A stretch of 20,000 bases of DNA from Theodoxus fluviatilis (lineage: Eukaryota; Mollusca; Gastropoda; Cycloneritida; Neritidae). The notes under the pieces are model-generated. The model was given only the letters and a program-made list of their open reading frames with translations. It had not been told where the DNA came from and searched no databases. This document shows, piece after piece, positions 1-9,185 of the stretch (its first letter is position 1; every line of letters starts with the position of its first letter). A program made the position numbers and the translations under genes. The DNA lies in contig JAWQFJ010014974.1 in NCBI GenBank assembly GCA_034096865.1, positions 1-20,000 on the forward strand. The letters run 5' to 3'.

Positions 1-719
1 AATGCTTTACATTTTTCCTACCAAAATACATGTGACCTTGACCCAAGGTCAAGGTCATCCAAGGTCATGCAACACAAAGCTGTTTATTCAAGACATAGGA
101 AGCACAATGGTGCTTATTGGCACTTCCTACCATGAGATATGGTCACTTTTAGTGGTTCACTACCCCATTTGGTCACATTTCATAAGGGTCAAAGTGACCT
201 TGACCTTGATGACTGTGACCAAATGTGTCTCATGATGAAAGTATAACATGTGCCCCACATAATTATTAAGTTTGAAACAGTTATCTTCCATAGTTCGGGG
301 TCAAGGTTACTTCAAAATATGTATACAATCCAACTTTGAAGAGCTCCTGTTACCTTGACCTTGAAGCAAGGTCACGAAAGTGGTATCAAAAGATAGGGCT
401 TACTTTGCCCTATATACTATATATAGGTCAGGTATCCAATCTCAAAAACTTCAGAGAAAATTGAGAAAATGTGAAAAATGACTGTTTTTTAGACAACATT
501 TATGGCCCCTGCGACCTTGACCTTGAAGCAAGGACAAGTCACCATGTATGTTTTTTGAGGCCTTGTCATCATACACCATCATGCCACATTTGGTATTGAT
601 AGACTTAATAGTCTCCGAGAAAACTCCAACGTTAAAGTTTTCGGACGCCCGGACGCCCTGACGCCCGGACGGACGAAAAGGGTGAGTACATAGATTCACT
701 TTTGCTTCGCATGTGAGTC
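1..719 (+). mobile_element. TGACCTTGA-rich dispersed element, copy 1 (5' part outside window)
   Basis: This is the 3' seven-eighths of a repeat also found at 17875-18708, 19221-20000 and, interrupted, at 5385-9590. Position 1 aligns with about 17993 of the complete copy. The right end has the signature GTGAGTACATAGA(C/T)TCAC, then TTTTGCTTCGCATGTGAGTC, followed by an A-rich stretch. It is full of TGACCTTGA/TCAAGGTCA motifs and contains a GGACGCCCGGACG run near the right end. It has no coding capacity; short open frames recur in each copy only because the copies are similar. The class is unknown, but the inverted tips favour a non-autonomous DNA element. Confidence 0.8.
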
Positions 720-1250
720 AAAAAATGTAAATGTGGGAACTACACAGTATGGAACGCCCTACCCTTTGGTCACAAGCGTCTGCAGATCAAAGGCGCTAAC
801 CCTTACACCGCGGAGACCACGTCAGGTCTACATAGGTGCCCCTTCACATTCTGTGAACCCTAGTCAGTATTGACTCTGGCACAGTTCGCAATGAATGCGT
901 AATAGACTTGACCCTTCGCATTACAGCATTGCGCCAAAATTGTTCGATCTGATACTATTTTTTCTCCACTTTTAACTGAAATCATTCAGAATTCAAAACT
1001 TGTTTTCATTTCAACACAAACATTTTATAGAATAAACGCTTGTTTATTGCCTCAACAAGAGTTTTGTGCGAAATAGTCTTCGAACTACTTTAACGGCGTA
1101 TATCTGGGAGCAGATCGGCTATCCCACAAGCCTCTCGTGTGACCTCTATTTGCATAAATTGGACGAAAACCTTCCATCTTGTGATGTCAACTGGGCTAAA
1201 GACACTTTCGCCGGAAGGAGAAGTCTCTAGTAAACTAGAATGGCCCCTTC
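720..1250. other. Unassigned intergenic/intronic sequence
   Basis: I see no dynein exon, recognisable mobile-element protein or tandem repeat in these 530 bases. It lies between the right end of a TGACCTTGA element and the inverted-repeat element that starts near 1251. If the dynein gene continues downstream of exon F, this is intron. Confidence 0.5.
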
Positions 1251-2184
1251 CAAGCCAGTGCTGATTAATTACAAAACGCTGCCGGACACTCAGTGTCCAG
1301 CAGCAGAAGTCAGTCGAATCACATCTGTTTCAGGCCCCGCAATCGCCATTTTTTGCGCTCACATATTAGCAAATGTCTGACTTTTTTTTCACCAGTTTGT
1401 ATGCAAAACGCTCATTTTAAGAATCACTGACACACATAGAGAAACCGCAACCGAAAGGCAGTATCAATTTATGATAAGCTATATGTAGAATACAGCAATA
1501 GTTCGTTTAAATCACTACATCATTCAAATCGAAATTGGGTTACTGAGTGATACGGTACAACGGCAACCGTGGAACTCGGTCACGATGACAACAGATGCGT
1601 TCGAGACTCCTTCGAACGAGAATCTGCCAAGACAAATAATGACTGCTCAAAAATGTGTTCAAGGGCGCGTTTGTTAGGCAAGTGGCTCGCCTCGATGGTC
1701 GAGGGCGAGCGAGAGGCATCTACGGCTAATGAGCGAGAAACGTAGGCAACGCCTAGCCCTCGAGATTCTCTCGAGATTCTACGCCTAATAAATGTGCCCA
1801 TAGTGTCGGCACGATATAAAAATGTCGCTCGCGAGGCTTCAAATTGAAGTTTAACTAGATGTAACATGACTGAATTTTGTATCTTTAAACACTTTCTCGA
1901 CTTCTCCAAACGAGAATTATTCATTCTGTTCCCCTGACCACAACAAACACCTTCGCGACCCTTTCAAAATGTATACTGTCGTTTGTTATATTTCTTAGCA
2001 TATACATGTACATAAGTAATTCTTCAAATGAGCGTTTTGCTTGCGAACTGGTGAAGACGTAAATGGCGGAGCACAGCGCGTGGCAGCTTGGCTCGGCCAG
2101 TCATACACATGCTGCGTGCAGGGCCCGGATGTTGTGTCTGGACACAGTGTGCGACATTAGCGTCCTCTAATTAAGCACCGGCTT
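1251..2184. mobile_element. Inverted-repeat element (putative non-autonomous DNA transposon)
   Basis: The left arm (about 1251-1430) and right arm (about 2010-2184) are inverted copies. The inner parts match well: the left arm read in reverse complement has AATGAGCGTTTTGC and AACTGGTGAA, as at 2027-2056. The outer tips also match: GGACAC..AGTGT, then TAATTAA and AGCAC(T/C)GGCTT, at 1252-1300 and 2135-2184. The middle of the arms is divergent. The 580-bp interior has an ORF on the minus strand (1580-1924) that resembles no protein I know. The left arm contains a 27-bp near-perfect hairpin at 1278-1304. I could not define a target-site duplication. The right tip lies about 20 bp inside the intron next to the donor of exon F. 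Confidence 0.55.
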
Positions 2185-2209
2185 CACGCCTGAACTGAAC
2201 AGCACTCAC

Positions 2210-2350
2210 CTGTCGGATCTTCATGCATTCGAGAATCGTCATCTTTGCGTTGAGGTTGAGTGTGACATAGGTGAGGACGTCATCGTAGATGCCCTCAAAC
2301 AAAGGCCACAGGCATTCCTTCTCTGATGACGATCTCTCTATCAGCCAGGC
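2210..2350 (-). CDS. DNAH5/8: Axonemal dynein heavy chain (DNAH5/DNAH8-like), exon F
   Basis: This exon encodes 47 residues beginning AWLIERSSSEKECLWPLF and ending MTILECMKIRQ. It corresponds to the family segment after the AAA2 sensor, where relatives read GWLKxR(S/T)xxE...L..LF and then a block ending LEC...I.Q. Conservation is weaker than in exons A-E, as usual for this helical part. The acceptor TTCTCTCTCAG (2361-2351) and donor GTGAGT (2209-2204) are strong, and phase 0 on both sides fits exon E. The end of an inverted-repeat element lies about 20 bp past the donor. Upstream of the acceptor the intron is almost purely purine in sense (the CT-rich block on the plus strand). The next exon is not visible between 1 and 2200. 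Confidence 0.88.
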
Positions 2351-2387
2351 CTGAGAGAGAACCACAGACAGGTAGCAGATAACATTT

Positions 2388-2502
2388 ATCTCTCTCTCTC
2401 ACTCTCTCTCTCTCACTGTGCAATTCTCTCTCTCTCTCTGTGTAATTATCTCTCTGTCTGTCTGTCTGTCTGTCTCTGTCTGTCTGTCTCTGTCTGTCTG
2501 TC

Positions 2503-2585
<83 letters not shown>

Positions 2586-2591
2586 GCCTGC

Positions 2592-2627
<36 letters not shown>

Positions 2628-2640
2628 TTCTGCCCGTGTC

Positions 2641-2676
<36 letters not shown>

Positions 2677-2998
2677 ACTCACTGTAATTCTCTATATCTC
2701 AGTAATTCTCTCTCTTTCTCTCTCTCTCTCTATTTTTCTCTCTTTCTCTCTCTTTCTCTCTCTTTCTCTCTCTCGTTTACCCTTTCTCTCTCTCTCTCTC
2801 TCTCTCTCTCGGTCGCTTGCTCGCTCTCTTTCGCTCTTTCTCTTTCTTTCTGACCGTGTCTCTGTCTCTGTCTCTGTCTCTCTCTCTGTGTCTCTCTCTG
2901 TCTGTCTCTCTGTCTGTCTCTCTCTCTATTTCACTCTGTCTTACTCTCTGTCTCTCTGTTCCACTATGTTTGTCTCTGTCTGTCTCTGTCTGTCTGTA

Positions 2999-3048
<50 letters not shown>

Positions 3049-3050
3049 GT
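2388..3050 (+). repeat. (CT)n / (GTCT)n microsatellite block
   Basis: About 660 bp of CT dinucleotide and TCTG/GTCT tetranucleotide repeat, with an uninterrupted (GTCT)n run of about 130 bp around 2496-2585. It is interrupted near 2676-2710 and 2800-2830. Because the dynein gene is on the minus strand, the transcript would carry (GA)n/(GACA)n, a long purine-rich tract that ends about 37 bp upstream of the exon F acceptor. The Leu/Ser/Cys-rich open frames here are low-complexity artefacts. Confidence 0.97.
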
Positions 3051-3790
3051 TGTGAAATATTTAATTCGCTCTTTTAAAATCAATTAATTTTGCGAATGGC
3101 TGTATATTTTGGAAAATTATGTAGCCTAATTTTCCCTAACTGGCACATGCAGTTTTACATGTATTTGACACCCCACCCCCCCACCCTCCAACTCTCCAAT
3201 TTGAAAAAGATTAAGATGTATTGGGCATTTTGATTTTCCTTTGACCAGGTACCTAGACAGTCTGTTTGTACAAACCTAGGCACATACAAATACTCTTTTC
3301 TGTTCACTGCATTCCAGTTCTTTTTCCTATTGTCCCTCTGCCAAATGCAAGCATGACACAACAAAATATTTTCTTTTACATTCCCCCTGATTGATTTTTG
3401 CCACTTGTTATTTTACCTCAACTAACTGCTGTACCCAGTCTTCTTGATAATGTCCAGCTTGGTTTTTCTTTCTACCCCCCACCCCCCATCCCTGATTTTT
3501 TTCCTTCTATACATGACCCTGGGCCTAATGTGGCTGGACTGAAGGTGTGCATCCACTCCCCTTTTGGGTGTACAAGTATGCACCAACCACTGCTCGTTCA
3601 CTGTATGCCACTCCTGTGTTGACGTCCCATGTGTGACGCCCATGTGGTTTGCTCCTTCATGCCTCTTGCAAATGCTGATCAAGACGATGTGGTACAAGTT
3701 TTGGGGGATTCGTTGACATAACCCACATTTTATTATATTTTGCTAGCATATTACTTTTCATTATGTGTATTCCAATTGTAATCCGAGTAG
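3051..3790. other. Unassigned intronic sequence
   Basis: About 740 bp of intron E-F between the CT-rich block and the retrotransposon fragment. It contains short C-runs (3173-3183 and 3474-3487). I recognised no protein similarity, terminal repeat or RNA gene. Confidence 0.5.
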
Positions 3791-4485
3791 GAAAAAAAAG
3801 TTGATGTAAATATTAATTTTGCATCCGTTGTATGGGATGGCTCTATGGCAGTGCACTTGAACAAGATTAAATCACAGTACAGACGAGCTGCCAAGCTTAT
3901 CATTTCCGGCTCAACATTGTCAATGGATGAAAAGATCAGAAATCTTGGCTTACTAACCTTCCAAAAACACCTCGTTCTCAATAAATGCATCCTTATGCAC
4001 AACGATGCTCATTCACGAGCACCGAAGTATCTTACTGATCTCTTCATTGTCCCCAAACAAGCCATTAACTATCTCGCAACACTTTTATTCTACCACAACC
4101 TAGAGTAGACATTTTCAAAGGCAATATTACATATTCAGGTGTTATATGGAATACACTCCCATTGCACCTAAGGAACAATACTTCCATGACGTCTTTTAAA
4201 GCATCCATACTTGATTATCTATTCAGATGATCTTACTGCTGTCGCCTGTACATATGACACGTATTTGCTTGAACTTGAAGACTCACTAAGCTGACAGTTG
4301 TCAAAGGCATCTACTAACATCTTTGTCATTGTTGATCATATTCTTCACATACCTTACCAATTGCTGTACATAGATTAGCTACTGTGTATTTGTTTTCTTA
4401 ATTATCCATGTTTTCATTTTTTATGAGCAAGGACAATTTGTAAGATAGACAGAAATGCCTAAAATTTCATTCTTGATAAATAAAG

Positions 4486-4569
<84 letters not shown>
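3791..4569 (+). mobile_element. CR1/L2-like non-LTR retrotransposon, 3' end only
   Basis: This is a 5'-truncated 3' end of a non-LTR retrotransposon. The frame starting near 3812 reads VVWDGSMAVHLNKIKSQYRR, then AAKLIISGSTL...RNLGLLTFQKHLVLNKCILM, and reaches RAPKYLTDLF. This is the typical region after the reverse-transcriptase domain of CR1/L2/Jockey-type elements (family pattern: LQ(K/R)RAA(R/K)II...LGWL...R...YK...P.YL.DLF). A frameshift near 4085 moves it to the frame reading RVDIFKGNITYSGVIWNTLP and ending FKASILDYLFR before a stop at 4228. About 255 bp of 3' UTR follows, then a tail of about 20 AATC units (4487-4568), as expected for target-primed retrotransposition. It is inserted antisense to the dynein gene. 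The frameshift and truncation mark it as dead. Confidence 0.82.
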
Positions 4570-4620
4570 TCTCTCTCTCTCTCTCTGTGTGCGTGTGTGT
4601 GTGTGTGTGTGTGTCCCTCT
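4487..4620 (+). repeat. (AATC)n tail followed by (CT)n(GT)n
   Basis: The AATC tetranucleotide run (4487-4568) is the tail of the non-LTR element. It continues directly into (CT)n and (GT)n, ending about 15-20 bp from the exon E donor. Such tracts are length-variable. Confidence 0.95.
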
Positions 4621-4640
4621 CCTCTCTCCTATCCACTCAC

Positions 4641-4736
4641 CTTCAAGATGGGTCTCCAGTCCATGACGGAACTGGACATGAACACCATGCCGTTGCGAGA
4701 CACGGTAGCCGGGGAGGCGTTGTCGATGTTGTGCAC
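4641..4736 (-). CDS. DNAH5/8: Axonemal dynein heavy chain (DNAH5/DNAH8-like), exon E with AAA2 sensor region
   Basis: This exon encodes 32 residues: [20 protein letters not shown] followed by [12 protein letters not shown]. [16 protein letters not shown](V/I) is among the most conserved blocks of dynein AAA modules and carries the sensor/arginine contribution to nucleotide binding. The acceptor is GATGACAG (4744-4737) and the donor is GTGAGT (4640-4635), both phase 0. Immediately downstream of the donor the intron runs into (CA)n/(GA)n and the antisense tail of a retrotransposon, leaving only about 15 bp of unique intron. Intron D-E upstream is 5.5 kb and includes the nested Ginger element. 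Confidence 0.94.
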
Positions 4737-4744
4737 CTGTCATC

Positions 4745-5384
4745 AAAACGTAATGGATTCCGGTTATGACGAGAAAGGAGCTTGCACTCACAGAAATCCC
4801 ACCCAAAATACAACAAAATATTGAATGTAATTTTAATTGTTTTTCAGTTGAATTCCTTATTCTATGCTGTAACACAAACATTTTCAACAAAAGATGAAGG
4901 GAGAAAAGTCCCCAAAATTAAGGTATTCTTCAAAATTAGAAATTATCGAGAGTGTGCTTTTCTATCTCCGAACAACTGAACATCAAGATGTAATCGAAGC
5001 CTCCTCATGAACTAGAGAGCGCTCTGAGAGCGCAAACCTCCGTCAAGAGAGCCACACATTCTCTTCAATGGTCTGTGTAATTCAGGCAGCATGTCGTGCT
5101 AGCCGGGACTGATGCTATAACGCCTGATAGCAGTCTCCTCGTGCGGAATGCATACGTCGGCATCATCAAATTCGTGATCCGATTTAAATTTCTCTTAATG
5201 CTTGAAATTTCAAAACAAGATAACAGATACGCTCCACAATTTAATTAATCGTGTGTTGGGTAAAAGTCTGACCTTGCACCAAATTTCATCAGAATCCGCT
5301 TTGACCTTTTGAGTGATTTTTGCCGAATAGCGAACACACCGAGGGTTGCATATATACCTTCTTGGCGAAGGACATTCTAACAAG
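4745..5384. other. Unassigned intronic sequence with a short palindrome
   Basis: This is the start of intron D-E as seen on the plus strand. The only local structure I see is the palindrome GCGCTCTGAGAGCGC at 5019-5033. No coding similarity was recognised. Confidence 0.5.
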
Positions 5385-5415
5385 AAGGGCAAAGCCCACA
5401 CGACTCACATGCTGA

Positions 5416-5574
5416 GAGGTTGTGTCGTGAACTATGTACAGAGGTTGTGTTGTGAACTATGTACAGAGGTTGTGTCGTGAACTATGTACAGAGGTTATGT
5501 TGTGAACTATGTACAGAGGTTGTGTTGTGAACTATGTACAGACGTTGTGTTGTGAACTATGTACAGAGGTTGTG
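5416..5574 (+). repeat. 25-bp minisatellite, six units plus a partial
   Basis: Units of 25 bp start at 5416, 5441, 5466, 5491, 5516 and 5541, with a partial unit from 5566. The unit reads GAGGTTGTGT(C/T)GTGAACTA then TGTACA. Only a few single-base differences separate the units (for example GACG for GAGG at 5541), so it is fairly young. It is followed immediately by a (CAACT)5 run at 5575-5600. Confidence 0.97.
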
Positions 5575-5600
5575 CAACTCAACTCAACTCAACTCAACTC

Positions 5601-5910
5601 AGCGACAGAGCGGGTATATTTGAGCTGACAGAGAGCATGCGGCAGATAGAGGACTGCCAGTTTGCTCAGTTGCTCAATAGGGTGCGAGAAGGCCGCCACA
5701 CTGAGGAGGATGTGCGGGTCATCAAGTCAAGAATCAGCAGACCACCAGCCAACACTGCTGACTCTGCTTCAGCGAATAGTGGAGAACAAAACCACAGCCA
5801 GTTCTCCATCTGTACTGCAAACGCAAACTTGTGGAAACTCACAATGCCAAGCAGTTTGAGTCCCTGGAGACAGCTGCCATCACCAAGTTTGGAGCCTAAT
5901 AGTTTGGAGC
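5601..5910 (+). pseudogene. PIF1-type / Helitron helicase fragment
   Basis: The first frame (5601 onwards) reads RAGIFELTESMRQIEDCQFA then QLLNRVREGRHTEEDVRVIK, a very typical PIF1-family helicase stretch (FxLTexMRQ.dd..FA.LLNR.R.G.ht.eD). After a frame disruption between about 5770 and 5807, another frame reads KRKLVETHNAKQFESLETAA. This matches the downstream helicase segment near ...N..V..HN..... The upstream Walker motifs and everything beyond about 5910 are missing. Such fragments come from Helitron RepHel proteins or from related PIF1-like multicopy genes; the sequence cannot separate the two. It is a non-functional relic carried within the copy 2 element. Confidence 0.72.
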
Positions 5911-6158
5911 CTGCGGCACTACCATCTAGATTTGTTTTCATGGATTTGTTTCCATGCAGGCGCCTGCGGCGTCTTTATATGGCCTTGTTTACTTACCAAT
6001 TTGGTCACATTTCATACAGGTCAAAATGACCTTGACCTTGATGATATGTGACCAAATGTGGCTCATAATAAAAGTATGACATGTGCCCCACACAATTATG
6101 AAGTTTTAAACAGTTATCGTTAATAGTTCAGGGTCAAGGTCACTTCACAATATGTATA

Positions 6159-6340
6159 TGTTACCGGAAACAAGCGGAGCCAGGAATTACGCGTAATCCC
6201 TAAGCGTTTTAGTGAATACGCGTAATAACTGTTTCACTCGGGGATTACGCGTAACCACTGAAATTTCCAGTGATTACGCGAAATTCCTGAAAAACGACCC
6301 CAGTTATTACGCGTAATCCCTGACACTCTGATGCCGTGTA
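6159..6340 (+). repeat. Left TIR of the Ginger-like element with ATTACGCGTAAT repeats
   Basis: The TIR carries five ATTACGCGTAAT-like palindromes at 6186, 6215, 6244, 6273 and 6306. The first four are spaced exactly 29 bp apart. The copies at 6186 and 6306 are perfect 12-bp palindromes; the others have one or two changes. A sixth copy lies just inside the TIR at 6366. The right TIR mirrors the arrangement. Regular palindromes inside terminal repeats usually serve as transposase-binding sites; that role is inferred. Confidence 0.9.
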
Positions 6341-6394
6341 GTTTGCTTGACAAATGACCCCAGTTATTACGCGTATTTCCTGATATGACGTTGA

Positions 6395-6404
6395 TGACGA
6401 CGCC

Positions 6405-6436
<32 letters not shown>
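6395..6436 (+). repeat. (GAT)n microsatellite
   Basis: A short GAT run with GACGAC-type interruptions just inside the left TIR of the Ginger-like element. It is flanked by two copies of TGTAGTTTGCTTG (near 6337 and 6441). Confidence 0.9.
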
Positions 6437-6438
<2 letters not shown>

Positions 6439-6678
6439 CAGTGTAGTTTGCTTGTTGGGAGAGCCTAAGGTTTGTGTCAGTATTCTGAACCAGCTCAAAT
6501 CCGTGATGCATGAACGAAGGATAGATCTAGATCAACATGAGCGAATTTCAATGAATGCAGTTCAGATTTGAACTGTGTCTGTGCTCCCCGGATTCTTTGG
6601 CTTATCGTATAGGCCTGCGTTCTTTCCCATTGGTCTGACCCCTTGCTTTATGCTTCATTCGTGCCCTGTCTCAACAAG

Positions 6679-8637
6679 ATGTCGATCGAGGAGAAATTTA
6701 CGAAGTCTCTCACCGAGCATTTTAATGCAAACAAAAGAGGGTTAATTCCAAAAAGAGATTACCAGAAGATCATCGATGACTTGAAAGCAGCTGCTGGTAA
6801 TCCGAAAAGCAAGGGGAGGCTCGGTTACTACTATCTGGAGAAGTAAGTTTTCACTTCGAATTCAGTCTAGTATTTTCGTCAGTCTCAGGTTTTAATGATA
6901 ACGACGTCGACGATGATGACGACGACGACGACGATGATGATGACGTTGATGACGACGACGGTGATGGCGGCAACGATGATGATGAGGATGATGATGATGA
7001 TGATGATGATGATGGTGATGGTGATGATGATGATGATGAGGATGATGATGATGACGACGACGACGTTGATGACGACGATGATGATGACGAGGACGCTGAT
7101 GACGACGGCTATGACGATGACGACAACGATGATGATGACGACGATGATGATGACGCCGACGATGATGTCGAAGACGATGATGATGATGACGACGACGATG
7201 ATGACGACGCTGATGATGACGACGCTGATGATGACGACGCTGATGATGACGACGACGACGACGACGATAATGACGCCGATGCAGTGTGTGTGTAAGCAAT
7301 GATCAGTAATAAAGCAGCCTGCTTGTGAAACGTAAAAATATGTTAATTGTATTTTCAGGTATGAAGTGCTGCAGTGCGGGCCCACAGAAAGACTGATAAA
7401 GAAACGTTCGACGCCACATGAGTCACCAATCTACTACGTGAGCATCGATGATACGTTTGACGTCATCAAGAGCGCCCACATTTATACTGGCCATGGCGGA
7501 AGAGACCGGATGTTAAATGAACTACAAAAGAAATATGCCAACAAATCGCTTTGCCAAGAATGCCAAAAAGAAACGAAAACGATCGATGACGAAGGGCGTA
7601 GTTGGTTCGTCCTATCCTGACAAAAGAGTTCTCATCAAGAGCACAGATTGATCTTATTGATATGCAAAGCATGAGCGGAGCCAACAAAAAATGGATCATG
7701 GTTTATCAGGATCACATGACAAAGTTTTGTATCCTTCGAGCCCTGACGTCTAAAAGAGCTGCAGAGGTAGCTTTTCATCTGTTGGATATTTTTCTTCTCA
7801 TTGGTGCACCCGTTATCCTACTAAGCGATAACGGATCCGAGTTCACTGCACAAGTTATTACAGAGTTGAAGGAAGTTTGGCCCACCCTAACCTTGGTGCA
7901 TGGGAAGCCTCGCCATGGAGACTGAGGAGGATCTTCTTGCTTATGCACCAGTCAGGCCAACAGAAGATTCTGACTACACTGTTGACAATGTGACAAGTCA
8001 GCAAGTCTCAGCACAAGATCCTAACTACACTGTTGACGATGTGACAAGTCAGCAAGTCTCAGCACAAGATCCTGACAACCACACTGCCAACGATGTTGCA
8101 ATTGACAGCCCTGTTTCTTCTGATGAAAGTCACACGGTTGCAGAAAACATCAAAGCAATCAAAAAGCGTCGTCGTGCAGCAGTCGATGCTCAAGCTTCTC
8201 AAGCAGAAAGGATGGTGAAAAGAAGTCGCATAGATCTGAAGGCTGGCCAATTGGGAGACAATGTTGCCGTGCCGATTCCTCAGGTCGATCGCGGGAGAGG
8301 TGATGCCAGAAACATTCTTGGTATCATAATTGGCAAACGAGAAGACACCGACCAATACAGGATAGCCGTTAAAGCTGGTATTCTCAGTGGTCTGTATTCC
8401 AGAAATCAGTTCGATCTCTGCCTTCAGCGCCTTCTGCACACTGACGACATCAACACTGAAAAAACAGTTTCACTGCGCTCGGCGGTCATTTCTCAGTCGG
8501 CTTCGGGTGGGCAAGGCTTCACAAGATGCAACTGTACTGGCTCCAAAAAGTGTCAGACAAGGCGATGCAGATGCTTTAAAGCCGGGCTTAAGTGCAACTC
8601 ACGCTGCCATAGTAACCTTAAGTGTTTCAACAAGTGA
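6679..8637 (+). pseudogene. Ginger transposase (gypsy-integrase-like), frameshifted and internally deleted
   Basis: Exon 1 (6679-6842) starts MSIEEKFTKSLTEHFNANKR and ends at a GTAAGT donor (6843). The 516-bp intron ends TTTTCAG at 7358. Exon 2 continues YEVLQCGPTERLIKK and has an integrase-type zinc motif H-x4-H...C-x2-C (HIYTGH...CQEC, about 7478-7565). Two frame changes occur between about 7570 and 7602, including in-frame stops. The DDE core then follows with DLIDM (first Asp) and LLSDNGSEF (second Asp, about 7825-7850), and breaks off at HGKPRH near 7915. There the sequence jumps to a C-terminal region without the third catalytic residue (Glu), so a segment has been deleted. The C-terminal part (7900-8637) has two tandem 17-residue repeats (YTVD(N/D)VTSQQVSAQDP), a basic KKRRR stretch, a GDNVAVPIPQVDRGRGDARN motif, and a Cys cluster CNC...CRC...CNSRC near the end, as in Ginger proteins. 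AATAAA signals follow near 8750. The ATG at 6679 was preferred to the one at 6643 because family-like sequence starts there. Confidence 0.83.
6897..7270 (+). repeat. (GAY)n trinucleotide block inside the Ginger intron
   Basis: About 370 bp of GAT/GAC/GAG trinucleotides with few interruptions. It lies wholly inside the transposase intron (6843-7358). All reading frames through it are low-complexity (Asp, Met/Thr, His/Arg or Ile/Val runs), and none is a gene. Confidence 0.95.
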
Positions 8638-8639
8638 CA

Positions 8640-9003
8640 ATGCAGTGCAAACGTTCCTTACCGCCAGGATTTTTTGTTCAGAATTGTTTTGGAACCAACA
8701 CTTTCGATGCTTTTAAACTGAGCATTTACGCTATGTTTTTTTAAACTAATAAAGTAATAAACTAATAAAATTCTGAACTAATAACATTCAGTATCATCTG
8801 TATGCTGCCAGCCTTTGTTTGCATTGGTCGCATGGAGAGGGAAAGGAAACACATTTAAGATTCATCACTACAAAAGCAATATGATGTATTTGCAATATCA
8901 GATCAACATTTCAAAACAAAATTATTTATTTCTGAAACATATTTTCTGGCACTACAAAACCAACATTAAACAAATGCATTAAAAATGCAAGAATACATTA
9001 AAG
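8640..9003. other. 3' non-coding part of the Ginger-like element
   Basis: AT-rich sequence between the transposase stop and the right TIR. It contains several AATAAA/TAATAAA-like signals (8745-8790) consistent with polyadenylation of the transposase transcript. There is no further coding similarity. Confidence 0.6.
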
Positions 9004-9185
9004 TACATGGTATCAGAGTGTCAGGGATTACGCGTAATAACTGGGGTCGTTTTTCAGGAATTTCGCGTAATCACTGGAAATTTCAGTGGTTACGCGTAAT
9101 CCCCGAGTGAAACAGTTATTACGCGTATTCACTAAAACGCTTAGGGATTACGCGTAATTCCTGGCTCCGCTTGTTTCCGGTAACA
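9004..9185 (-). repeat. Right TIR of the Ginger-like element
   Basis: This is the inverted copy of 6159-6340, with the same series of ATTACGCGTAAT-like motifs and only a few mismatches, mainly at the inner edge (GATACCATGTA against GATGCCGTGTA in TIR orientation). The high similarity indicates a relatively recent insertion or conversion between the ends. Confidence 0.92.

Larger units (their letters stand above)
6159..9185 (+). mobile_element. Ginger-like DNA transposon with 182-bp TIRs
   Basis: The element starts TGTTACCGGAAACAAGCGGA and ends with the reverse complement. Left TIR 6159-6340 and right TIR 9004-9185 have equal length and are nearly identical. It is flanked on both sides by TATA (6155-6158 and 9186-9189), which occurs once in empty copies of the host repeat, so TATA is the target-site duplication. 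A 2-bp TA duplication with a TIR starting TATGTT would give the same sequence. TGT...ACA tips, a 4-bp duplication and a gypsy-integrase-like protein with a Cys-rich C-terminus are the features of Ginger transposons. The internal gene is broken, so the copy should be immobile by itself, although its ends look intact. Two GAY trinucleotide tracts lie inside (6395-6436 and 6897-7270). Confidence 0.88.

Noticed and set aside
1580..1924. 114-codon minus-strand ORF
   Set aside because: No similarity to a known protein, and it lies inside an inverted-repeat element. It does not fit the dynein reading frame or splice phase.
2418..3077. Leu/Ser/Cys/Val-rich ORFs
   Set aside because: Translations of (CT)n/(GTCT)n microsatellites.
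5559..6029. 156-codon ORF as an intact gene
   Set aside because: Only the first part resembles PIF1/Helitron helicase. The matching continuation is in another frame, and the motor motifs are absent, so it is called a pseudogene fragment.
6885..7385. Poly-Val/Ile, His/Arg and Met/Thr open frames across the GAY block
   Set aside because: These are low-complexity translations of a trinucleotide repeat inside an intron of a transposase pseudogene.
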